DNA of 64,000 bases from contig JAVBOK010000043.1 of NCBI GenBank assembly GCA_031550605.1, positions 93,638-157,637 of the forward strand, written 5' to 3'. The first letter of the stretch is position 1, and the number at the start of each line of letters is the position of its first letter. Of the stretch, positions 26,636 through 35,979 are shown one piece after another. The stretch comes from FLUQ01 sp031550605 (GTDB lineage Bacteria > Desulfobacterota > Desulfovibrionia > Desulfovibrionales > Desulfovibrionaceae). Below the pieces are notes generated by a model that worked only from the letters and a program-made list of their open reading frames with translations, made no database searches and had not been told where the DNA came from. The position numbers were made by a program, and so were the translations under genes.

Positions 26636-26884
26636 CTATGCCTTTTTCCACGCTTTATCCGGGGCCACGCAGGCATCCCCGGGGACGTCGTCCGCATCCC
26701 GGACCTCAATGGCCAGATCGGGGCAACGCAGTTCGCACAATTTACAGTAAATGCATTTTTCAAGGTCTTTCGCATAGACCTTGCCGTCATCGTCAATATC
26801 GAGCACCTGCTTGGGGCAGAACGTCACGCACACGCGACACCCCTTGCACCACTGACGCTGGATTACGAGTGTTTTCTTTTGCAT
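26636..26884 (-). CDS. korD: 2-oxoglutarate:ferredoxin oxidoreductase, delta subunit (2x[4Fe-4S] ferredoxin)
   Basis: An 82-residue ferredoxin-like subunit with two [4Fe-4S] motifs, CKGCRVCVTFCP and CIYCKLCELRCP. It carries electrons from the TPP site to ferredoxin. It is the first gene of korD-A-B-C-sucC-sucD; the promoter should lie in the 449-bp gap upstream. Confidence 0.92.
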   Translation of the reverse strand: MQKKTLVIQRQWCKGCRVCVTFCPKQVLDIDDDGKVYAKDLEKCIYCKLCELRCPDLAIEVRDADDVPGDACVAPDKAWKKA

Positions 26885-27333
26885 GCCTTACCCTTTTTGT
26901 GTCGCCCCGTTTTTCGGAGCATTGTCCGTCACGCCGCCGCGCGGCAGTCAAGTGGAATTGTCCCCTTATACACCGGACTGCCCGCGCTAGGCAATCAGGC
27001 GCGTCACTTTCCGCCAGCATAGCCGCCCGCGGAAAAAGTGCAACGCTGTCAACGGATATCGTTGCTGTCCGGCCGAACAACGGCTTTTCGCGACGAATGG
27101 CGCGAGGCCGACCGGAAAAGGCTCTGCATTTTTTTCCGCGCTCCCGACCGGAAGCCGATGGGGCGAAAGGCGCCCGCCTCTTCACGCGCAGGCCGGTTTT
27201 GCAAAACCGGCCATTGCCGCCGGTTGTCAGCCGGACCGCACTGAAGTATTCACGCAACAACAGAAAACCAGGGAAAACGGGCCATTTTTTCAAAAGCCTC
27301 CGTCCCGGCAGGGCGGCGCCAACAACCCGCAAA
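26885..27333. other. 449-bp gene-free region upstream of korD
   Basis: No supported gene lies here. Reading frames through it are short extensions or shadows. It should contain the korD promoter (minus strand) and the 3' end of the glutamine synthetase transcript. The one clear structure is the palindrome at 27191-27212. Confidence 0.6.
27191..27212. repeat. perfect 22-bp palindrome
   Basis: GGCCGGTTTTG is followed directly by its reverse complement CAAAACCGGCC with no spacer. A hairpin would lose several central pairs, so a dimeric-protein binding site is as likely as a terminator. It is 307 bases upstream of the korD start and 122 bases downstream, on the minus strand, of the glnN stop. 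Confidence 0.6.
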
Positions 27334-29535
27334 TCAATATATCCAGAGCATTTCGCGATATTTCGGCAACGGCCAGAGCGTATCGTCCACCAGCAACTCA
27401 AGCGCGTCCGCTTCTTCACGGCAGGCGGCCATGGCCGGAACCAGCAGTTTGCGGCAGCTTCCGGCCGTCTTTTCCGGCGCGTGCGGCAATTTTTCGATTT
27501 TCAACAGCGCTTTTTCCAGTTCATCCAGCCGGCGCATAAGGGCGTCAATATGTTTGCTCACTCTGAGCAGCAACGTTTTTTGCCCCGTCGCGCAGTTTTT
27601 GCCGAGGCATTCCTCCAGATCGTCGACGGTTTCCGCAAGAACGCGCTGATAGGCGAACACCGCCGGCAAAATGATGGTCCGGCCCATATCCAGAGCGACC
27701 CGGCCTTCAATGCGCACGGTGGTGGCGTAGCTTTCGAACAGAATGTCCGAACGTGACACGATTTCCCGTTCTGACAGTACGCCATACCGGTTGAACAGCT
27801 CCATGCTTTCCCTGTCCGTAAAATGTTCCAGGGCGGAAACGGTGTCCGGATAATTGGGCAGGCCGCGTTTGGCCGCTTCCACGGGCCATTCGGCCGCATA
27901 GTTGTCACCGTTGAAAACCACGGGCATGTGCTTGGAAAATTCTTTCTGCAGCAGTTTCTGCACGGCGTCGTGCAGCGCTTCGCCCCCGGCCGCGGCCGTT
28001 TCCAGTTCCGTGGCGAAATGATCCAGGGCGGCGGTCATGGCGGTATTGATCACAAAGACCATGGGCGCCGTGGATTGCGACGCGCCGACGGCCCGGAACT
28101 CGAACTTGTTGCCGGTGAACGCCACGGGGGACGTGCGGTTTCTGTCCGTGGCGTCGCGCGGCAGAGGCGGCAGGGATGTTACCCCGATGCGCATGACCTC
28201 GCCGGACCGTTTTTTCTGGGATTTGCCCTTGACGATCCCTTCCACCACATCGGTCAGTTGTGACCCCAGATAAATGGAAAAAATGGCCGGAGGCGCTTCG
28301 AACCCGCCCAGTCGGTGGTCGTTGCCCGCGCCCACGGTGCCCAGCCGCAGCATGGACGCATGGCGATGCACGGCCCGGACCATGGCCGCGAGAAAGACCA
28401 GAAACTGGGCGTTCTCGCGCGGGGTATCGCCCGGGTCCAGCAAATTGTTGCCCTGTGAATCGGATAGAGACCAGTTGCAGTGCTTGCCGCTGCCGTTGAT
28501 GCCCTTGAACGGTTTTTCATGCAGCAGACAGATCAGCCCGTGGTCGCGAGCCGTGCCGCGCAGCACTTCCATGGTCAGCATGTTGTGGTCGGTGGCGATG
28601 TTGGCTTCTTCAAACACCGGAGCCAGTTCGAACTGGGCGGGAGCAGCCTCGTTGTGCCGGGTTTTGACCGGAATGCCCAGCTTGTACAGACGGTGCTCAA
28701 GATCCATCATGAAAGCCAGCACCCGGCCCCGGATGGATCCGTAATAATGGTCCTCCAGTTCCTGGCCTTTGGGCGGCTTCGCGCCGTACAGCGTGCGCCC
28801 CGTATCGATCAGGTCCGGCCTCTGCAGATAGAACTGGCGGTCGACCAGAAAATATTCCTGTTCCGCGCCCAGGCTGACGCTGACGTGGGTCGAGACCTCG
28901 TCGCCGAACAGGCGCAGGATGCGCAGCGTCTGTTTGGAAAGCGCCTCGCCCGAGCGCAGCAGCGGGGTTTTTCTGTCCAGGCATTCGCCCGTGTACGAAC
29001 AGTACGCCGTGGGAATGCACAGTGTTCTGCCGTTGTGGCTGTCCTGGATGAATACCGGGGAACGCGGATCCCAGACCATGTAGCCCCGCGCCTCGAAAGT
29101 CGAGCGGATGCCGCCGGAAGGAAAGGACGAGGCGTCGGATTCGCCCTTGATCAGCATTTTTCCCGAAAATTCGCAGATGACCTTGCCGTCGCGCGTGGGT
29201 TCCAGAAAAGAGTCGTGCTTTTCCGCCGTGGTGCCGGTCATGGGCTGGAACCAGTGGGTATAGTGGGTGGCGCCCATTTCCACGGCCCATTCCTTCATGG
29301 CGTTGGCCACCACATCGGCCACGCTCAGGTCAAGGGGCTGGCCTTCGCGGATGGTTTTCTGCAGCCGGTTGAACACGTCCTTGGGCAATCGCGCGGCCAT
29401 CTGGCCCTGATCGAAAACCAAGGAGCCGTAAATGGACTGCAACGGATCGCGGGCATAATCGATATCACGGCGCAGCGGGCGGATCTTGCCGATTTCGGCA
29501 ATGGCTTTTCTGCGGCCTTTCGCTCTGTCGCTCAT
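27334..29535 (-). CDS. glnN: glutamine synthetase type III
   Basis: This large GS, 733 residues, makes glutamine from glutamate, ammonia and ATP. The length and sequence are those of GSIII (GlnN), not the 440-470-residue GSI. Seen: the N-terminal YARDPLQSIYGSLVFDQGQM, the metal-binding QEYFLVD, the GSIII-type catalytic region KTRHNEAAPAQFELAPVFEEANIATDHN (cited here as a landmark split at HNEAAPAQFELAP), and NGSGKHCNWS in the ATP/glutamate site. GSIII lacks the GSI adenylylation tyrosine, so control is probably at the expression or PII level. Monocistronic by appearance. Confidence 0.95.
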   Translation of the reverse strand: MSDRAKGRRKAIAEIGKIRPLRRDIDYARDPLQSIYGSLVFDQGQMAARLPKDVFNRLQKTIREGQPLDLSVADVVANAMKEWAVEMGATHYTHWFQPMTGTTAEKHDSFLEPTRDGKVICEFSGKMLIKGESDASSFPSGGIRSTFEARGYMVWDPRSPVFIQDSHNGRTLCIPTAYCSYTGECLDRKTPLLRSGEALSKQTLRILRLFGDEVSTHVSVSLGAEQEYFLVDRQFYLQRPDLIDTGRTLYGAKPPKGQELEDHYYGSIRGRVLAFMMDLEHRLYKLGIPVKTRHNEAAPAQFELAPVFEEANIATDHNMLTMEVLRGTARDHGLICLLHEKPFKGINGSGKHCNWSLSDSQGNNLLDPGDTPRENAQFLVFLAAMVRAVHRHASMLRLGTVGAGNDHRLGGFEAPPAIFSIYLGSQLTDVVEGIVKGKSQKKRSGEVMRIGVTSLPPLPRDATDRNRTSPVAFTGNKFEFRAVGASQSTAPMVFVINTAMTAALDHFATELETAAAGGEALHDAVQKLLQKEFSKHMPVVFNGDNYAAEWPVEAAKRGLPNYPDTVSALEHFTDRESMELFNRYGVLSEREIVSRSDILFESYATTVRIEGRVALDMGRTIILPAVFAYQRVLAETVDDLEECLGKNCATGQKTLLLRVSKHIDALMRRLDELEKALLKIEKLPHAPEKTAGSCRKLLVPAMAACREEADALELLVDDTLWPLPKYREMLWIY

Positions 29536-29658
29536 GGAGAACTCACTTTAGCCGCAATGCGGCGCATTACAAGAAAGATAGCTCTTCATATCCCGGCCCG
29601 CGGACCTCGTAAAGTCCCGGCCCCAAACCGACGACAGGCGCATTTCGCGCGGTTTCGC

Positions 29659-31356
29659 TCAGGCCGCGTTGTAACGGTTCATGAAGGCCAGTTCCGCATC
29701 CGCCGTGCCGATCAGGATCAATTCGTCCGTTTCACTGATGGGGGCCGCGGGATCGGGCGGAATCTTCATGCCCGCTTCCGTGTGCACGGCCACCACGTTG
29801 CACTGCGTTTCGCTGCGGATGTCGCTGTCGCGCAGGGATATGCCGTGCAGCGAAGCGGGGGCCTTGACCCGGAAAATGTTCAGCCCTTCCGTCAGCATGA
29901 AAACCCTGCCCGGCCGCAACAGGTTGGTTATGGTGTTGGCCGCCATGCTGGCGTGGGACATGACCAAGTTGGCCCCGGCGCTGTACAGCGACGCAACGTT
30001 GCGGTCCAGCGTGGCCCTGCTGATGATCTGGATGTCCGGCCGCAGCTTGCGGCAGTAGATGGTCAGGTAGATATTCAAGTCGTCGTTGTGCGTGGTGACA
30101 AGGACCGTGTGGATGGAGTCGATGCCCGCCTTGCGCAGAGTTTCCAGATCCGCCGCACTGCCCGCGATGAACCGGGGGTCGTTTTTGGGAATGCGGCCGG
30201 GGTTCTTTTCCACCAGCCGGAAGGGAATGCGCCGCCCCTCCAGCGCGTCGGCCACGGCCAGCCCCACTCTGCCCCCGCCCAGGATCAGCGCCGGGCTTTC
30301 TTCCGATTCGCCGTCACGGGCCAGGTGCGCGTCAAAACGGTCCAGCAGGTCGGCCGTTCCCGCCAGCAACAGCACGGCGCCGGCTTCGATCACCGTGTGG
30401 GGCATGGCCGGGCGGTATTCCTTGCCGTGCCAGATGCCGACCACGGTCAGTCCGAAGGCGCCGCGCAGGTCGGTGTCCTTCAGGGCCTTGCCCACATAGG
30501 GCGTATTCTGGGCCGGGGCTTCGGCAATGCACAAATTCTCAAAGCGGCCGATGACATTGGATCGCATGGCCACGCCGAACACCCGGCGGGCCAGAGCTCT
30601 GCCCAGCATGCGGGCGAAATGGTAGGTGTGGTTGCAGCCGGCCAGTTCCAGGATATCCAGTGAATCCACATGGTCCACGCTGGCCGCCAGCCGCACGGAA
30701 GGCGATATTTCGCGCACCGTGGCCGCGATGTTGGTGTTTTTCAGATCGTCATACAGGGCCACGACCAGAGCCGCCTGCCCCACCCTGGCCTGTGCGTACG
30801 TCTGGGAAGAATCGAGGTCGCCCAGCATGACGGAATAGCGGCGGTCGTAGAGGCTGAGCGCCGTGGCATAATCCGGCACCAGCTGCACATAGGGGATGGC
30901 ATACTGACGCAGCCGTTCCACCACGCTGGCGGCGATGCCGTCCATGCCCGCCACGATGACGTGGCCTCTGGTGCTTTCCGGCAGCTTCGTCGGCACCACG
31001 GCCTGGGTCTGGGCTTCCAGCCAGGGGGCGTACACGAAGCGGATGAACGTGAAGGGCATTACCAGCATGAACAACAACACGCCGGAAAGCAGCACCACGA
31101 TGCTGAAAATTTTGCCCAGGTCGCTTTCAAAAGTGATGTCGCCGAAACCCAGGGTGGACATGACCGTCAGGGTCCAGTACAGCCCGGTAATGGCGGAATA
31201 ATCGCGCCGCTCCATGACCATGATCACATGGAACAGTGCGCTGTAGATCCCGATCAGCACCAGCACCAGCAAAGCGAAACGCATCATGAACCGCAGGTTG
31301 CGCTTGTTGCTCTCCTGGGCCATGAAAAAAGCCATTTGCGAAAAAATAAATTTCAT
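29659..31356 (-). CDS. potassium channel with cytoplasmic RCK (TrkA-N/TrkA-C) domains
   Basis: A 565-residue channel subunit. Two N-terminal helices (about 27-47 and 78-107) enclose a pore loop with filter TLGFGD, a K+-channel TVGYGD variant. Two RCK/TrkA-N domains follow: the first has HVIVAGMDGIAASVVERL near residue 130 and the second ALILGGGRVGLAVADAL near residue 350. TrkA-C type regions follow each. The tandem RCK arrangement resembles MthK/GsuK-like channels gated by Ca2+, nucleotides or ADP; the ligand cannot be told. It acts in the inner membrane. It is 123 bases from glnN and may be independent. Confidence 0.88.
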   Translation of the reverse strand: MKFIFSQMAFFMAQESNKRNLRFMMRFALLVLVLIGIYSALFHVIMVMERRDYSAITGLYWTLTVMSTLGFGDITFESDLGKIFSIVVLLSGVLLFMLVMPFTFIRFVYAPWLEAQTQAVVPTKLPESTRGHVIVAGMDGIAASVVERLRQYAIPYVQLVPDYATALSLYDRRYSVMLGDLDSSQTYAQARVGQAALVVALYDDLKNTNIAATVREISPSVRLAASVDHVDSLDILELAGCNHTYHFARMLGRALARRVFGVAMRSNVIGRFENLCIAEAPAQNTPYVGKALKDTDLRGAFGLTVVGIWHGKEYRPAMPHTVIEAGAVLLLAGTADLLDRFDAHLARDGESEESPALILGGGRVGLAVADALEGRRIPFRLVEKNPGRIPKNDPRFIAGSAADLETLRKAGIDSIHTVLVTTHNDDLNIYLTIYCRKLRPDIQIISRATLDRNVASLYSAGANLVMSHASMAANTITNLLRPGRVFMLTEGLNIFRVKAPASLHGISLRDSDIRSETQCNVVAVHTEAGMKIPPDPAAPISETDELILIGTADAELAFMNRYNAA

Positions 31357-31409
31357 GCGCCCCGGTCATATCATTTCGGAAGGAAGCACTCAAGAAGGAA
31401 GGCGGAGGA

Positions 31410-32288
31410 TTACGGCAGGCGGACAAGCTCCGCGAATTTTTTCTGCAGCAGTTCCATGGGCGCGACTGCGCTGGGTCGGGGATAGCGATGGGATATCAGA
31501 TAACAGACCCGGTTCGGCGGGGCGGGGGCGATGCGGTGGAACACGTACCCCTGTTTCTGCAGCGGGCGCGCTGTTGATTCCGGCACCAGAGCCCACTGCT
31601 CGGCGTCCTGCAGCAGGCGGACCAGCAGACTGACGGACACCAGGGAAATACTGGGGGTTTCCACGGGGTTCCAGATGCTGTCGTGCCACATGTCAATGTC
31701 GCCGCCCCAGACCATGCGCAGTTCGTGCCGGGGATCCAGATCCCGGGCGTTGACCACGCTCGAGCGGATTTTTGTGCCGGGGCTGCGGATCACCAGCATT
31801 TTTTCCCGCAGCACGGGGGTCACCGACACAAAAGCCAGGCGGCGTTTCTGCAGCACAAAGGCCAGATCCACCTCGCGGCTTTCGACCATTTTGTAGAGCT
31901 GCTTCGATGTGTTGCTGCTGACGGAAAAATACACGGGCGGGTCATTCTTGCGCAACGAAGTCAAAACAGGCGGCAATATCCAGTCCAGTACGCTGTCCAC
32001 GCTGCCCAGACTCAGAAAATGCGCAGGCGCCATGTTGCGCAGTGTTTTTGCGCTGAGCTGCATGGCCTGCCATTGCAGGGCGATGGGCAAAAACTGCGCG
32101 CCCGCCGGAGTCAGGCTGACGGATTTGATGCCTTTCTGACGGTCGATGAGCACCAGACCCAGCGTATCCTCAAGCTCTTTCAGCCGGTGGCTGACGGAAG
32201 ACTGGGACAGGTGCAGAACCTCGGACGCCCGGCTGAGCGTCCCGCCCATGGTCACGGCCAAAAAAGCTTCTATTCCTCTGGGGTTCAA
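31410..32288 (-). CDS. LysR-family transcriptional regulator
   Basis: A 292-residue LysR protein. I choose the TTG at 32288 (LNPRGIEAFLAV) because GGAGGA sits seven bases upstream of it; the GTG at 32312 has no comparable site. The N-terminal winged helix-turn-helix is evident (GTLSRASEVLHLSQSSVSHR), followed by a substrate-binding effector domain. It is divergent from the class I aminotransferase, with about 158 bp between the starts, so it probably controls that aminotransferase and the following symporter in response to an amino acid or ketoacid. The effector is inferred only. Confidence 0.88.
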   Translation of the reverse strand: MNPRGIEAFLAVTMGGTLSRASEVLHLSQSSVSHRLKELEDTLGLVLIDRQKGIKSVSLTPAGAQFLPIALQWQAMQLSAKTLRNMAPAHFLSLGSVDSVLDWILPPVLTSLRKNDPPVYFSVSSNTSKQLYKMVESREVDLAFVLQKRRLAFVSVTPVLREKMLVIRSPGTKIRSSVVNARDLDPRHELRMVWGGDIDMWHDSIWNPVETPSISLVSVSLLVRLLQDAEQWALVPESTARPLQKQGYVFHRIAPAPPNRVCYLISHRYPRPSAVAPMELLQKKFAELVRLP

Positions 32289-32446
32289 CGGCGTTCCTCC
32301 CGCATGCTGCACCTGGGACAGTACTCGGCCAATTATGCATTTTCAATATATTTATTATATAAAATATTCAGTTTTCCGCCAAAACGGATGCGCGTATTGT
32401 GGGCAATGTTTTTTCGTTCCTTTTTGACCCCACAAAAGGAGGCACC

Positions 32447-33619
32447 ATGCCCGCATATTCCCGTCTTCTCGCCGAGGTTACGGAATCAAAAACCGTCGCC
32501 ATTTCGGACAAAGCCCGTCAGATGCAGCAAAGCGGCATTTCCGTCGTGAACCTGGGCGGCGGCGATCCCGACTTCGCCACCCCGCCCGCCATTGCCAAAG
32601 CCGGGATTGAGGCCATCAACGCCGGTCAGACCCATTATGTGGACAGCCGGGGGCTGCCGGCCGTCCGCAAGGCCGTCGCCGCGAAATTCCAGCGCGAAAA
32701 CGGCCTGGCATACGATCCCGACCGGGAAATCATCGTCACCGCCAGCGGCAAACTGGCCCTCTACATCTCGCTGATGGGCATCCTGGACGCGGGCGATGAA
32801 GTGCTGGTCATCGAACCCGCCTGGGTCAGCTATGTCCCGCTGGTCACCCTGCTGGGCGGCAAGCCCGTGCCCGTGGCCCTGGACCCGGCCGACAACTTCA
32901 CCCTGACCCGCTCTGCGCTGGAAGCGGCCATCACGCCGAAAACCAAAGCGGTCATGCTCAATTCGCCCAACAACCCCAGCGGCAGGGTCGTCACGGCCGA
33001 AGAACTGGCCACGCTGCGCGACGTGGCGACCAAGCATGATCTGTGGGTGCTCAGCGACGAAATATATGAACACCTGATCTATGACGGCAAAAAGCATTTG
33101 AGCCCCGCCGCCCTGCCCGGCATGCGCGAACGCTGCATCACCGTCAACGGCATGAGCAAGGCCTATGCCATGACCGGATGGCGCCTGGGATACCTGGGCG
33201 CGCCCGCTTCGCTGATGGCCCAGATCCTGAAGGCCCAGCAGCATGTCATCACCTGCGCTTCCGGCTTCATCCAGGCCGCCGGCGCCGAAGCCCTGAACGG
33301 CCCGCAGGATTGCGTCGCGGCCATGGTCCGCGAATACGACAAGCGCCGCACCACCATCACGGCCGGCCTGAACGCCATACCCGGCGTGCGCTGTCCGCTG
33401 CCGGAAGGGGCTTTTTACCTGTTCCCCGAAATTGATTTTCGCGGCTACGACTCCTGGCGGCTGGCCGATTTTCTGCTGGAAAAGGCCGGGGTGGCCGTCA
33501 CACCGGGCCAGGCCTTCGCCAGCAAGGCCGTGCGCAACGTGCGCATGACCTTCGCCACATCCATGGACAATCTGCAGAACGCTGTGGAACGCATGGCAAA
33601 AGCCCTTGCGGACAAATAG
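32447..33619 (+). CDS. class I/II PLP-dependent aminotransferase
   Basis: A 390-residue fold-type I aminotransferase of the aspartate aminotransferase subgroup (I-gamma). Start at 32447 has AAAGGAGG; an ATG at 32399 is in frame but not conserved. Motifs: NLGGGDPDFATP, the PLP contact NSPNNPSGRV, the Schiff-base Lys in MSKAYAMTGWRLGY, and RMTFATS with the Arg that binds the substrate alpha-carboxylate. It would transaminate an amino acid to a 2-ketoacid. Substrate is unknown; the symporter 45 bases downstream probably supplies it. Confidence 0.9.
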   Translation: MPAYSRLLAEVTESKTVAISDKARQMQQSGISVVNLGGGDPDFATPPAIAKAGIEAINAGQTHYVDSRGLPAVRKAVAAKFQRENGLAYDPDREIIVTASGKLALYISLMGILDAGDEVLVIEPAWVSYVPLVTLLGGKPVPVALDPADNFTLTRSALEAAITPKTKAVMLNSPNNPSGRVVTAEELATLRDVATKHDLWVLSDEIYEHLIYDGKKHLSPAALPGMRERCITVNGMSKAYAMTGWRLGYLGAPASLMAQILKAQQHVITCASGFIQAAGAEALNGPQDCVAAMVREYDKRRTTITAGLNAIPGVRCPLPEGAFYLFPEIDFRGYDSWRLADFLLEKAGVAVTPGQAFASKAVRNVRMTFATSMDNLQNAVERMAKALADK

Positions 33620-33664
33620 CTTGGCTCTGCAAGCGATCAACCCCCAATCTCCGAGGAGGATATT

Positions 33665-34945
33665 ATGACCGCGTGGTTCAGACTTTCCCTTCCAAAACAA
33701 ATATTTATCATGCTGGTTCTGGGCATTGCCGCCGGCCTGGTGTTCGGCAAGAGCATCCTGGTGATACAGCCCGTCGGCGACGCCTTCATCCGCCTGCTGA
33801 AAATGCTCATCGTTCCTTTGGTTTTCTTCACCCTGGCCGCCGGGGTCACCCGCATGGAAAGCCCCGCTGCCCTGCGTAAAGTCGGCGGCTTCATCGTGCT
33901 TTTCTATGTCGCCACCGCAACCCTGGCCGCGGCCATCGGCCTGGGCGTGGCCATGATTCTCAAGCCCGGCCTCGGGGTCCAGGGCCTTCTCGGCGCCGCG
34001 GGCAGCTATAAAACCCCCGAAGGCGGCTATTCCTTCCTCAAAAACATGGTGCTGTGGATTCCCGACAACCCGGTCCAGGCCATGGCGTCCATGAATATGC
34101 TGCAGATCATCTTTTTCGCCATCTTTGTCGGCGTGGTGCTGCTGGTGCTCAAGGACAAGGTGCCCACGGTGGTCAACCTGGTGCGCGAAGCCGGCGACGT
34201 GATGGTCAAGATCACCGAATACGTCATGGTCGTGGCCCCGTACGGCATCTTCGCCCTGATCGCCATCCTGACCGCCACCATCGGCGACAAGATGCTGAAG
34301 GAAATCCTGATATTCTTCGTCGCCGACTACGTGGGCGTCATCATCGTGCTGGTTGCCGTCTATCCGATTCTGTTGCGCTATTTCCGCCTGCCGGTGCTGC
34401 ATTTCTACAAGAAAATCGCACCGGCCATGCTGATCGCGGCCAGCACCACCTCCAGCGCGGCCACCCTGCCCATGTCCATGAACCTGGCCGAAAAGGAACT
34501 GGGCATTCCCGAACCCATCTACGGCTTCGGCCTGCCCCTGGGCAACACCGCCAACATGAACGGCATGGCCGTGGCCATCGGGGTTATCGCGGTATTCGCC
34601 CTGAATCTGCACGGCATGCCGGTGACCACGTCCAACGCGGTGCAGATTGTGTATCTGGGCCTGATCCTGTCCATCGGCGCGGCCGGGGTCAAGGGCGGCG
34701 GCATCATCATCTCCGCCGTGCTGCTGGAAGCGTTGGGCATGGACCTGAAACTGCTGCCCGTTCTGGCCGCCATCTGGCCCATCATCGACATCCCCCACAC
34801 CACCGCCAACATCACCGGCGATCTGGTGGGCACCGCCTGCTGCGCCAGCCATTACGGCCAGTTGAAGGCGGACGTCTTCAACGCTCCCGTGGGCCAGGGC
34901 CTTTCCGCCGCACCGCAGATGGCCGGATCCCACGCTGACGACTGA
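33665..34945 (+). CDS. atypical DAACS-family symporter
   Basis: A 426-residue DAACS symporter beginning behind GAGGAGG. The fold is clear: STTSSAATLPMSM in hairpin 1, NTANMNGMAVAIG, and IDIPHTTANITGD in the last helix. Two key positions deviate: the sodium-site NMDGT is NMNGM, and the Arg that clamps an acidic side chain (GltPh Arg397) is His. The Asp that binds the substrate amino group and the final Asp are kept. The cargo is therefore probably an amino acid other than aspartate or glutamate, or coupling is altered. It is cotranscribed with the upstream aminotransferase and ends at a terminator. Confidence 0.88.
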   Translation: MTAWFRLSLPKQIFIMLVLGIAAGLVFGKSILVIQPVGDAFIRLLKMLIVPLVFFTLAAGVTRMESPAALRKVGGFIVLFYVATATLAAAIGLGVAMILKPGLGVQGLLGAAGSYKTPEGGYSFLKNMVLWIPDNPVQAMASMNMLQIIFFAIFVGVVLLVLKDKVPTVVNLVREAGDVMVKITEYVMVVAPYGIFALIAILTATIGDKMLKEILIFFVADYVGVIIVLVAVYPILLRYFRLPVLHFYKKIAPAMLIAASTTSSAATLPMSMNLAEKELGIPEPIYGFGLPLGNTANMNGMAVAIGVIAVFALNLHGMPVTTSNAVQIVYLGLILSIGAAGVKGGGIIISAVLLEALGMDLKLLPVLAAIWPIIDIPHTTANITGDLVGTACCASHYGQLKADVFNAPVGQGLSAAPQMAGSHADD

Positions 34946-34962
34946 TCGTTGACACCATCCCG

Positions 34963-35003
34963 AAATTCCCCCTTTTCCAGTACCAGGAAGAGGGGGAATT
35001 TTC
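34963..35003 (+). terminator. intrinsic terminator after atypical symporter
   Basis: AAATTCCCCCTTTTCC (34963-34978) pairs with 34986-35001 with one G-U pair and a seven-base loop, followed by TTCATTTC. It ends the aminotransferase-symporter unit before the pyridoxal kinase gene. Confidence 0.8.
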
Positions 35004-35095
35004 ATTTCACGGACCGGGATATTGCCGAACGGACTGTAACGCGGTAGTGTTTTTTCCGCATACGGGCACCGGTATTTTTTCCAGCGAGTACAGCC

Positions 35096-35977
35096 ATGCG
35101 TTCCCCCGTCATCCGCGTCGCCGCCATCCACGATCTTTCCGGTTTCGGCCGCACGTCCCTGACCGTGGTGATTCCCGTGCTTTCGGCCATGGGCATCCAG
35201 GTCTGCCCTTTGCCCACGGCTGTTCTGTCCACCCAGACCGGCGGTTTTGACGACTTTTGCTTTGTGGATCTGACGGATTCCACTCGCGATTTTCTGCAGC
35301 ACTGGCGTAGGCTGGGCCTGACCTTCGACGCGGTGTACAGCGGGTTTCTGGGATCCCCGGCCCAGGTCGAAGCTGTCGCGGAATGCATCCGGCACTGCCT
35401 TGCCCCCGGCGGTCTGGCCGTGGTTGATCCCGTGCTGGGCGACAACGGCCAGCTTGATCCCACCATGAGCCCGGAAATGGTGGAAGGCATGCGCCGCCTG
35501 ATCGCGCATGCCCACTGCATCACGCCCAATCTGACCGAAGCGGCCCTGCTGCTGGACGAACCATACCCCGGCGACGCCATCCCTGTTCCCCGGCTGAAGG
35601 ACTGGCTGGTCCGGCTCAGCGCCATGGGACCGGAAATGGTCCTGATCACCAGCGCGCCCTTGCCGAAAACGGCCCACAAAAGCGCGGTCGCGGCGTACCA
35701 GCGCTCGCGCGGCCTGTTCTGGCAGATGGCCTGCGACTATATCCCCGCATTCTATCCCGGCACGGGCGACACCTTCGCCAGCGTGGTCACGGGAAGTCTT
35801 TTGCAGGGCGACAGTCTTCCGCTGGCCATGGACCGGGCCGTGCAGTTCGTCACCCTGGGCATCCGCGCCACCTTCGGACACGATCTGCCCTGCCGCGACG
35901 GCATCCTGCTCGAACGCGTCCTGCCCTCGCTGGCCCAGCCCCTGACCACAAGCACCTATACCCTTCTGGAAGAATAG
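35096..35977 (+). CDS. pdxY: pyridoxal/pyridoxamine kinase
   Basis: A 293-residue ribokinase-fold kinase that phosphorylates pyridoxal, or related vitamers, to make PLP. Seen are VAAIHDLSGFGRTSL (substrate site), CPLPTAVLSTQTGG, VDPVLGDNGQLDP, and the catalytic GTGDTFASV near residue 220. It is closer to PdxY/PdxK than to the pyrimidine kinase ThiD. It stops two bases before the class V aminotransferase, so the cofactor-making and cofactor-using enzymes are coexpressed. Confidence 0.9.
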   Translation: MRSPVIRVAAIHDLSGFGRTSLTVVIPVLSAMGIQVCPLPTAVLSTQTGGFDDFCFVDLTDSTRDFLQHWRRLGLTFDAVYSGFLGSPAQVEAVAECIRHCLAPGGLAVVDPVLGDNGQLDPTMSPEMVEGMRRLIAHAHCITPNLTEAALLLDEPYPGDAIPVPRLKDWLVRLSAMGPEMVLITSAPLPKTAHKSAVAAYQRSRGLFWQMACDYIPAFYPGTGDTFASVVTGSLLQGDSLPLAMDRAVQFVTLGIRATFGHDLPCRDGILLERVLPSLAQPLTTSTYTLLEE

Positions 35978-35979
35978 CC

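Noticed and set aside
28480..30663. 727-codon open frame on the plus strand
   Set aside because: Antisense to glutamine synthetase and the K+ channel; composition typical of a shadow.
32486..35881. 1131-codon open frame on the minus strand
   Set aside because: It lies opposite the aminotransferase, symporter and pyridoxal kinase, all with strong family motifs. The translation is rich in His, Gln, Gly and Arg with no domain, as expected for antisense of high-GC genes.
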